DNA from: Prauserella aidingensis
GTDB lineage: Bacteria > Actinomycetota > Actinomycetes > Mycobacteriales > Pseudonocardiaceae
Assembly (NCBI RefSeq): GCF_024171865.1
Contig: NZ_JAMTCN010000021.1
Span: forward strand, 27,012-91,011
Direction: 5' to 3'
DNA: 64,000 nt
Shown here in pieces: positions 58,169 to 64,000 of the stretch (its first letter is position 1; every line of letters begins with the position of its first letter). The notes beneath the pieces are model-generated. The model was not told where the DNA came from. It saw only the letters and a program-made list of their open reading frames with translations, and ran no database searches. The position numbers were made by a program, and so were the translations under genes.

Positions 58169-59551
58169 TCAGCAGAAGCCCGAAGGGACCCGCTCGCCCT
58201 CCCGCTGTGGGCCGAACTCCGCCGGCTGACACGTGGTCTCCAGCACCGACATCCACAGGTCGCCGTCGGGGTCGACCTGGTTCCGGCGGCTGGTCATCAA
58301 CGACAACGGCACGTGCACGAACCGCCGTCGCCACCGCGCGACCGCGACCTCCGTCCGGCCCGCCATGGCGGCGTGTGCCGCGGCGTGGGCCAGCCGCAGG
58401 CAGTAGACACTGTCGTAGGCGTTCGCGACGACGCTGCGGATGGCGTAGCTCGGGTCGATGTACCGCATCGTGGGCGCCAGCCCGACGGCGGTCAGGTGGT
58501 CGGTGATGCGCTCCTTCAGCAGATCGTCGATCTTGCCGAGCTTGACGTTCCCGGACGCGTCGGTCGCCTTGCCGTTCCGGTGCGACAGGTCGGGCTCCTC
58601 GAGCAGATCCTGTCCCGCCCCTTCGGCGAGCACGATGACGACGTAGCCCTTCTTGCGCACGTGCTGTTCGACGTAGGCCAGCAACCCGTCGGGCCCGTCG
58701 AGCGCGAACGGGATCTCCGGGATCAGGACGATGTCGGCACCGTTGGCCGCCAGGGCGGCGTAGGCGGCGATGAACCCGGAATGGCGGCCCATCAGTTTCA
58801 CGAGTCCCACACCGTTCGGGCTGGCCGATGCCTCGACCGACACCGACGAGATGAAGTCCATCGCGCTGGCGAACGCGCTCTGGAACCCGAACGACTGATC
58901 GGTGAAGGGCAGGTCGTTGTCGATCGTCTTCGGCACACCGATGACGGCGATGTCGAGCCCGCGTGCCTCGATCGCCTTGGTGAGGCACGTCGCGGCCCGC
59001 ATCCCGCCGTCACCGCCGATGACGAACAGGACGTCGACGCCGTGCTCGACGAGGCTGTCGACCATTTCGTCGGGGTCCTGGTTGCCGCGCGAACTGCCCA
59101 GGATCGTGCCGCCCGCGTTGTGGATGTCGCGCACGTGATCGGGCGTCAGCTCGACCGTGTCGTCGCGGTACTCGGACGTCAGGCCACGCAGGCCGTTCCG
59201 GAACCCGAGAATCCGCTTCACCTTGTAGTGCACGGCGAGTTCCTGCACGAGCCCGCGGATGACGTTGTTGAGCCCTGGGCACAGTCCACCGCACGTGAGG
59301 ATTCCTGCGGTCACCGAGGACGGGTCGAAGTAGATCTTCTTGCGGGGGCCCGCGCCTTCGAAACTCGGTACCTGCTCGGGAGGAAGGTCGTGCCCGGCCA
59401 ACATGGACACGGTGTCCTCGAGCAGGACCCGATCACCCTCCGCGACGTAGTGCGGGGAGGTCTGTTTCGTCGTGAGCATCTCGGAGAGCGGCGAATCGTA
59501 ACGACACTCGCCGAGTTGCCGAACGCGGAGGTCGTCCAGATACAGCGTCAC
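58169..59551 (-). CDS. pfk: 6-phosphofructokinase, plant/spirochaete-type
   Basis: 460 residues, phosphorylating fructose 6-phosphate to the 1,6-bisphosphate. Motifs: GILTCGGLCPGLNNVIRGLV, VIGGDGGMRAA, GVPKTIDNDLPFTDQSFGFQSA, KLMGRHSGFIAAYAALAANGADIVLIPE. The GGDG form at the phosphoryl-donor position suggests ATP, not pyrophosphate (which goes with GGDD), while PKTIDND is shared by long-form enzymes. GTG at 59551 follows AGGGAG. It is the last gene of a cluster encoding RuMP-cycle enzymes and works on the fructose 6-phosphate made by the isomerase two genes upstream. Confidence 0.9.
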   Translation of the reverse strand: MTLYLDDLRVRQLGECRYDSPLSEMLTTKQTSPHYVAEGDRVLLEDTVSMLAGHDLPPEQVPSFEGAGPRKKIYFDPSSVTAGILTCGGLCPGLNNVIRGLVQELAVHYKVKRILGFRNGLRGLTSEYRDDTVELTPDHVRDIHNAGGTILGSSRGNQDPDEMVDSLVEHGVDVLFVIGGDGGMRAATCLTKAIEARGLDIAVIGVPKTIDNDLPFTDQSFGFQSAFASAMDFISSVSVEASASPNGVGLVKLMGRHSGFIAAYAALAANGADIVLIPEIPFALDGPDGLLAYVEQHVRKKGYVVIVLAEGAGQDLLEEPDLSHRNGKATDASGNVKLGKIDDLLKERITDHLTAVGLAPTMRYIDPSYAIRSVVANAYDSVYCLRLAHAAAHAAMAGRTEVAVARWRRRFVHVPLSLMTSRRNQVDPDGDLWMSVLETTCQPAEFGPQREGERVPSGFC

Positions 59552-59621
59552 CGGAGCTCCCTGGTCGTAATCGAATGTGGCGTCCACGTCACGGCGGGTT
59601 CGGCAGCGGAACCGATGCGAT

Positions 59622-60602
59622 CTACCCCGCCGCCTCGTCGAACGTCGTGTGTGCAACGCGGCGGATCTGGTTCCGCGAGATCAGCAGCGACTCGGCGGTC
59701 GTCCCACCCTCGAACGTCTGTGGCCGCCCGAGAAGGTTGCCACCGCTGACGCCCGTGGCGACGAAGAAGGCGTCGCCCGCCACGAGCTCGTCGCAGCTGT
59801 AGATGCGGTCGAGCGACATGCCCGCCGCGCGGATGGCGTCCGCCTCCTCGTCGCGCTGGGGAGCCAGCCGACCCAGCATGCCTCCGCCCAGGGCGCCGAC
59901 CGCCGCGGCCGTCATGACCCCTTCGGGAGTGCCGCCGACGCCGAGGAGCAGGTCGACGTCGAGCGTCGGCAGGAGCACCGCCAGGCTCCCCCCGACGTCA
60001 CCGCCCGCCGGCGTCTGAACCGACGCACCGGCCTGCACCACGCGCTCGATGAGCTTCTTGTGCCGCGGCTTGTCCATGATCATGACACGGAGGTCGTCGA
60101 CCTGTTTGCCGAGGGCCTTGGCGACCTTGACCAGAGTCTGTTCGGGCGGGTCGTCGAGGTCGATGCTGTGTTTCGCCTCCGGAGGCACCACGATCTTGTC
60201 CATGTAGAACCCGGGCCCCGGCGACCACAGGGTCCCGCGCTCCCCGAAGGCGATGGTCGCCAGCGCTCCCGGAAGGTCCTTCGCGCAGAACGACGTTCCT
60301 TCGAGCGGATCGACGGCGATGTCGAACTCGGGGCCGGACCCGCCTCCCACGACCTCGCCGTTGAACAGCATCGGGGCGTCGTCCTTCTCACCCTCCCCGA
60401 TCACGACCGTCCCTCGCCCGGGTGCGCCGGCCAGCGCCTCCCGCATGGCCCTGGTGGCCGCGGCGTCGGCCGCGTCCTGGTCGTAGCGGCCGACCCACTC
60501 GTAGCTGGCGACCGCGGCGCTCCGGGTCGCTTCGAGTGCCACGGCCTCCAGCGCATGGATATCGCCACGATTCACCGGTGCGCTCTCGTTCCGAGACGGC
60601 AT
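59622..60602 (-). CDS. glpX: Class II fructose-1,6-bisphosphatase (GlpX type)
   Basis: 326 residues. Signatures: EATRSAAVASYEWVGRYDQDAADAAA, VVIGEGEKDDAPMLFNGEVVGGG, FDIAVDPLEGTSFCAKD (metal and phosphate site), VMIMDKPRHKKLIERV and LLGVGGTPEGVMTAAAV. GlpX enzymes hydrolyse fructose 1,6-bisphosphate and, in C1 and Calvin pathways, often sedoheptulose 1,7-bisphosphate. That second use fits ribulose 5-phosphate regeneration here. ATG at 60602 after CAGGAGA. It lies 70 bp before the kinase that runs the reverse reaction, so a sedoheptulose role would avoid a futile cycle. Confidence 0.95.
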   Translation of the reverse strand: MPSRNESAPVNRGDIHALEAVALEATRSAAVASYEWVGRYDQDAADAAATRAMREALAGAPGRGTVVIGEGEKDDAPMLFNGEVVGGGSGPEFDIAVDPLEGTSFCAKDLPGALATIAFGERGTLWSPGPGFYMDKIVVPPEAKHSIDLDDPPEQTLVKVAKALGKQVDDLRVMIMDKPRHKKLIERVVQAGASVQTPAGGDVGGSLAVLLPTLDVDLLLGVGGTPEGVMTAAAVGALGGGMLGRLAPQRDEEADAIRAAGMSLDRIYSCDELVAGDAFFVATGVSGGNLLGRPQTFEGGTTAESLLISRNQIRRVAHTTFDEAAG

Positions 60603-60748
60603 CTTGGTCTCCTGTTCGGTGCGGGTGGAATCAGCACAGCGAGAGCGGCAACTCTCGCGATCGACCGAGCACGCGGACCCGCCGAACGGGCCGCGCGCGC
60701 CTGTTTTCGAAAAATCGATGAATCGTGGCGATACCGGCGCTCACGCGC

Positions 60749-61336
60749 TCACTCGAGATTCGCGTGGAGGCGCCACAGTTCACGCGCCTGCGTGCCGCTG
60801 GTCTTCCACAGCGCGTGGAACAGCGCGTCGGTGATCAGCAGGACCGACTGCTCGAACAGGCTGCCCGCGTACTGGACGGAGGCATTCCCGTCGAAGTCCT
60901 GCTTGTCCGCCGCAGGCACCACGAGCACCTCGGTCGCGGCCCTGGCGAGCGCCGATTCGGGGGCCGTGGTCAGCGCGACCACCTCGGCGCCCTGCTCACG
61001 GGCGGTCTCCGCCGCGCGAACCACGCGCTTCGTCGACCCGGAACCCGACGCCGCGACGAGCACGTCGCTCGGGCCGATGGCCGGGGCGGTCGTCTCGCCG
61101 ACGACGTGCGTGGCCAGACCGAGGTGCATGAACCGCATCGCGGCCATCTGCAGGGCCAGTCCGCTCCGTCCGGTCCCGATGGTGAACACCGCGGGCGCCT
61201 CGAGCAGCAGGGCGCCCGCACGAATCCACGCCGCGGACTGCACCGCGCCGCTCACCCTGTCCACCTCACCGACGACAGCGCGTGTCGCGTCCGAGAAAAG
61301 AGCGTCATCAAGCTTCTTCGGCATCGACTTCGTCAA
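60749..61336 (-). CDS. hxlB: 6-phospho-3-hexuloisomerase
   Basis: 195 residues, a SIS-fold sugar-phosphate isomerase that converts 3-hexulose 6-phosphate to fructose 6-phosphate, second step of formaldehyde fixation. Seen: FTIGTGRSGLALQMAAMRFMHLGLATHVVGETTAPAI (substrate serine loop), DVLVAASGSGSTKRVV and the C-terminal VQYAGSLFEQSVLLITDALFHAL typical of PHI. TTG at 61336 is chosen because GGAGG lies 8 bp upstream and no ATG has such a site; ATG 61324 is the alternative. Flanked by transketolase and glpX on the same strand. Confidence 0.92.
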   Translation of the reverse strand: MTKSMPKKLDDALFSDATRAVVGEVDRVSGAVQSAAWIRAGALLLEAPAVFTIGTGRSGLALQMAAMRFMHLGLATHVVGETTAPAIGPSDVLVAASGSGSTKRVVRAAETAREQGAEVVALTTAPESALARAATEVLVVPAADKQDFDGNASVQYAGSLFEQSVLLITDALFHALWKTSGTQARELWRLHANLE

Positions 61337-61385
61337 CGGAATTTCCCTCCACTTTCGGAACCGGACGACATTCACCGGGAACTTG

Positions 61386-61521
61386 CCCGATATGGATTAC
61401 GAACCACCGGCAAGAACCGTCGACCGGACGGCCAAGAAAGCCACAACAATGGTCTGCCACCGACTCGACGGGCGGCAAGGTTCACGGCATTTACAGCCAT
61501 TATCGCCTGATTTGGATAACG
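61386..61521. repeat. Direct 16-bp repeat in the hxlB leader region
   Basis: CCCGATATGGATTACG at 61386-61401 and CCTGATTTGGATAACG at 61506-61521 match at 13 of 16 positions, 120 bp apart, in the AT-richer 223-bp gap between transketolase and hxlB. They may be activator sites for a separate promoter. Confidence 0.4.
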
Positions 61522-61559
61522 AATACTGCCCGCGAGTCCCGCGACGGTCCCCGCCGGCC

Positions 61560-63692
61560 TCAGCTCGAACGCACCGACCGCAGGCTGCGGCGCGCCGCCT
61601 CGACCACGGCGTGGGCGGTGATGCCGAACTCGCGGAACAGCGTCGTGAAGTCGGCGGATGCGCCGAAGTGTTCCAACGAGACGATCTCGCCCGCGTCCCC
61701 GGCGAAACGGTGCCACGGCTGCGCGATTCCGGCCTCGACGACCACCCTGGCACGCACCGAGGGCGGCAGGACCTGCTCCCGGTACGACCGGTCCTGGCGG
61801 TCGAACCACTCCACACACGGCATCGACACGACGCGCGTGGGCACGCCGTCGGACTCGAGTACGTCCCTGGCCTCGACAGCCAGCTGCACCTCCGAGCCGG
61901 TGCCGACGAGCACGACCTCGGGACTGCCGGAGGACGCCTCGGCCAGCACGTAACCGCCGCGGGCGACCCCCTCGGCCGACGTGCCGTCGAGGGTCGGCAC
62001 GTTCTGCCTGGTCAGCGCCAGTCCTGCCGGGCCGCCGGTGTCCTCGAGCACGGCCTTCCACGCGTGCGCGGTCTCGTTCGCGTCGGCCGGCCGCACCATC
62101 GACAGGCCGGGGATGGCCCGCAGCGACGCCAGCTGTTCGACGGGCTGGTGGGTCGGGCCGTCCTCACCGAGGCCGATCGAGTCGTGCGTCCACACGTAGA
62201 CGACCGGAAGCCGCATGAGCGCGGCCAGCCGGACCGCGGGACGCATGTAGTCGCTGAAGATCAGGAACGTGCCGCCGTACGGCCGGGTCCCGCCGTGCAG
62301 TGCGATGCCGTTGAGAATCGAACCCATCGCGTGCTCGCGGATGCCGAAGTGCAGTGTGCGCCCGTACGGCTGTGCCTTCCACTCGTTGGTGGAGATCTCG
62401 GCGGGACCGAAGGAGTCCGCACCCTTGATCGTGGTGTTGTTGCTCTCGGCCAGGTCCGCCGAACCGCCCCACAGCTCCGGCAGCACGTCGCCGAGCTTCG
62501 CGAGCACCGCGGCCGACGCCTTGCGCGTGGCGACCCCCTTCTCGTCGGGCTCCCACACCGGAAGCTCGTCGGCCCACCCGGCGGGCAGCTCGCGCGAGCC
62601 GAGGCGGTCCAGCAGGGCCTTGCGCTCGGGATTGCTCCGCGCCCAGGCGTCGAATTCGAGCTGCCACTTCTCGTGGTCGGCCTTGGCGCGCGCCGCCACC
62701 TCGCGGCTGTGACGCAGGACGTCGTCGTCGACCTGAAAGGTCCGTTCCGGGTCGAACCCGACCGTGCGCTTCAGGCCCGCCAGCTCCTCGCCGCCGAGCG
62801 CCGCACCGTGCGCCTTGCCGGAGTTCATCTTGGTCGGCGCCGGATAACCGATCACGGTGCGCAGCACGATCAGCGTCGGCCGGGACGTCTCACGCTTGGC
62901 CTGTTCGACCGCGTCCAGGAATCCCGCGACGTCCTCACCGCCGTGCACCGTGAGGACCTGCCAGCCGTAGGACTCGTAACGCTTGGCCGTGTCCTCGGAC
63001 AGCGCGATGTGCGTGTCGTCCTCGATCGAGATCTCGTTGCTGTCGTAGATCACCGTGAGGTTGCCCAGCTGCTGGGTTCCGGCCAACGACGACGCCTCGG
63101 AGGTGACACCCTCCTCGATGTCGCCGTCGGAGGCGATCACGTAGATCTGGTGGTCGAACACGCTCGTGCCCTGCTCGGCGTCGGGATCGAACAGGCCGCG
63201 CTCACGGCGGGAGGCCATGGCCATGCCGACGGCGTTGGCCAGTCCCTGACCGAGCGGACCGGTGGTGGTCTCCACGCCCGTGGTGTGCCCGTACTCGGGG
63301 TGCCCAGGGGTGAGCGAGTCCCACGTGCGCAGTGCCTTCAGGTCGTCGAGCTCGAGACCGTAGCCGGAGAGGAACAGCTGAATGTACAGCGTGAGGCTCG
63401 AATGCCCGGCCGACAGTACGAACCGGTCCCTGCCGATCCAGTTCGCGTCATCGGGATCGTGCCGCATGACCCGCTGGAACAGCGCGTACGCGACGGGTGC
63501 GAGGCTCATCGCCGTGCCGGGGTGCCCGCTCCCGCACTGTTCGACCGCGTCCGCCGCCAGCACCCGAGCCGTATCCACCGCGCGCTGGTCCAGCTCGGTC
63601 CAGTCGTCGGGGATCCGCTTGGTGGTCAAGCGAACAACCTCGTCAGCTGATTGGGTCACCCGGTGGTCCGAGACCGACTCGTTTGCTGCCAT
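61560..63692 (-). CDS. tkt: Transketolase
   Basis: 710 residues, thiamine-diphosphate enzyme that moves two-carbon units to regenerate pentose phosphates. Seen: VEQCGSGHPGTAMSLAPVAYALF, GHTTGVETTTGPLGQGLANAVGMA, the ThDP motif SDGDIEEGVTSEASSLAGTQQLGNLTVIYDSNEISIEDDT, FGIREHAMGSILNGIALHGG with the catalytic Glu, and DGPTHQPVEQLASLRAIPG. ATG at 63692 with GGAG 9 bp upstream. A transketolase set among hexulose-phosphate enzymes, not among general pentose-phosphate genes, implies a dedicated RuMP-cycle copy; a second housekeeping copy probably exists elsewhere. Confidence 0.96.
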   Translation of the reverse strand: MAANESVSDHRVTQSADEVVRLTTKRIPDDWTELDQRAVDTARVLAADAVEQCGSGHPGTAMSLAPVAYALFQRVMRHDPDDANWIGRDRFVLSAGHSSLTLYIQLFLSGYGLELDDLKALRTWDSLTPGHPEYGHTTGVETTTGPLGQGLANAVGMAMASRRERGLFDPDAEQGTSVFDHQIYVIASDGDIEEGVTSEASSLAGTQQLGNLTVIYDSNEISIEDDTHIALSEDTAKRYESYGWQVLTVHGGEDVAGFLDAVEQAKRETSRPTLIVLRTVIGYPAPTKMNSGKAHGAALGGEELAGLKRTVGFDPERTFQVDDDVLRHSREVAARAKADHEKWQLEFDAWARSNPERKALLDRLGSRELPAGWADELPVWEPDEKGVATRKASAAVLAKLGDVLPELWGGSADLAESNNTTIKGADSFGPAEISTNEWKAQPYGRTLHFGIREHAMGSILNGIALHGGTRPYGGTFLIFSDYMRPAVRLAALMRLPVVYVWTHDSIGLGEDGPTHQPVEQLASLRAIPGLSMVRPADANETAHAWKAVLEDTGGPAGLALTRQNVPTLDGTSAEGVARGGYVLAEASSGSPEVVLVGTGSEVQLAVEARDVLESDGVPTRVVSMPCVEWFDRQDRSYREQVLPPSVRARVVVEAGIAQPWHRFAGDAGEIVSLEHFGASADFTTLFREFGITAHAVVEAARRSLRSVRSS

Positions 63693-63948
63693 CGAAACGC
63701 ACTCCTGTTGATTTCGGTTTTTCTTGACGTCCACGGAAGCGGGCAGCAGGTGTGGACTCCGCCACGCGACCGTTTCCGAAAATCTCGTCCCACCGATCGA
63801 ACGGAAGCGAGCGGTTCTCGCGACATCGGCGGATCAGTTCCACGGCCCGATCGCCACGAGACTTCCGGCGACGAAGCACGCTCACCGGAAGGTCGGGGCC
63901 TCGGGCTGTCGTGGGGGTGTGCTGTGGGCACACGCGGCCTGAAACGTG

Positions 63949-64000
63949 TCAGGCGGTGGCGCGCTTGCGGAGTTCGCGGGCGGCCACACCCGGGTCCGGG
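63949..64000 (-). CDS. hxlA: C-terminal end of a protein, probably 3-hexulose-6-phosphate synthase
   Basis: The last 16 codons before a TGA at 63951-63949 read PDPGVAARELRKRATA on the minus strand. The DP-x-x-AARELR pattern is the usual C-terminus of hexulose-6-phosphate synthase, which condenses formaldehyde with ribulose 5-phosphate. It is the gene expected upstream of transketolase and hexuloisomerase in a RuMP cluster. Only 17 codons are in view, so the name rests mainly on context. Confidence 0.5.
   Translation of the reverse strand, partial: PDPGVAARELRKRATA

Noticed and set aside
59577..63650. A 1357-residue plus-strand frame over glpX, hxlB and transketolase
   Set aside because: It is antisense to three well-matched enzymes and shows no domain.

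Overview
The window is one contiguous stretch of a high-GC actinobacterial chromosome. GTG and TTG starts are frequent, ATGA/GTGA gene overlaps are common, and there is a WhiB protein, a mycothiol-type anti-sigma factor and an MtrAB-LpqB signalling locus. Gene order from about 31.8 to 57 kb (lipid kinase, whiB1, PdtaS-type kinase, rshA, sigH, SRAP, rsgA, Rv3235-family gene, secA, hpf, comF, lpqB, mtrB, mtrA) follows the Mycobacterium tuberculosis Rv3218-Rv3246c block as I remember it. The other genes (single-chain ABC exporter, Streptomyces-type cholesterol oxidase, secreted subtilase, formaldehyde-fixation genes) point to a soil Pseudonocardiaceae such as Amycolatopsis, Saccharomonospora or Prauserella. 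The genus is an inference.

Left part (1-11 kb): a leucine/isovalerate catabolic operon (biotin-dependent carboxylase beta and alpha subunits, then an acyl-CoA dehydrogenase cut by the window edge). Next come a secreted SGNH esterase and a TetR regulator. Three copies of one 16-bp palindrome mark the operon promoter and the tetR promoter, so a local repressor circuit can be read from the DNA. A PucR regulator, a quinone oxidoreductase and alanine dehydrogenase follow.

Middle (11-31 kb): an ABC ATPase/permease pair, a 1295-residue single-chain ABC exporter with one degenerate ATP site, the multifunctional 2-oxoglutarate decarboxylase/dehydrogenase Kgd, a secreted subtilisin with a P-domain, a branched-polyamine-synthase-like protein, malic enzyme, an orphan sugar epimerase, a Tat-exported cholesterol oxidase and small housekeeping enzymes.

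Right-middle (31-57 kb): the conserved actinobacterial core block. It includes a 24-codon gene for the ribosomal protein bL37 and a textbook SigR/SigH autoregulatory promoter. Inserted or neighbouring genes are a proline-catabolic dehydrogenase, a WS/DGAT-like protein with an altered active site, and an RNA methyltransferase.

Right end (57-64 kb): an IclR regulator convergent with a minus-strand cluster of 6-phosphofructokinase, class II fructose bisphosphatase, 6-phospho-3-hexuloisomerase, transketolase and, at the window edge, the probable C-terminus of 3-hexulose-6-phosphate synthase. Together these look like a ribulose-monophosphate (RuMP) formaldehyde assimilation or detoxification operon, the most distinctive metabolic system here.

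Non-coding signals include strong hairpin terminators, a dispersed ~50-bp palindrome present three times and always between convergent genes, and several short tandem repeats in intergenic DNA. I saw no tRNA, rRNA, CRISPR array, insertion sequence or prophage.
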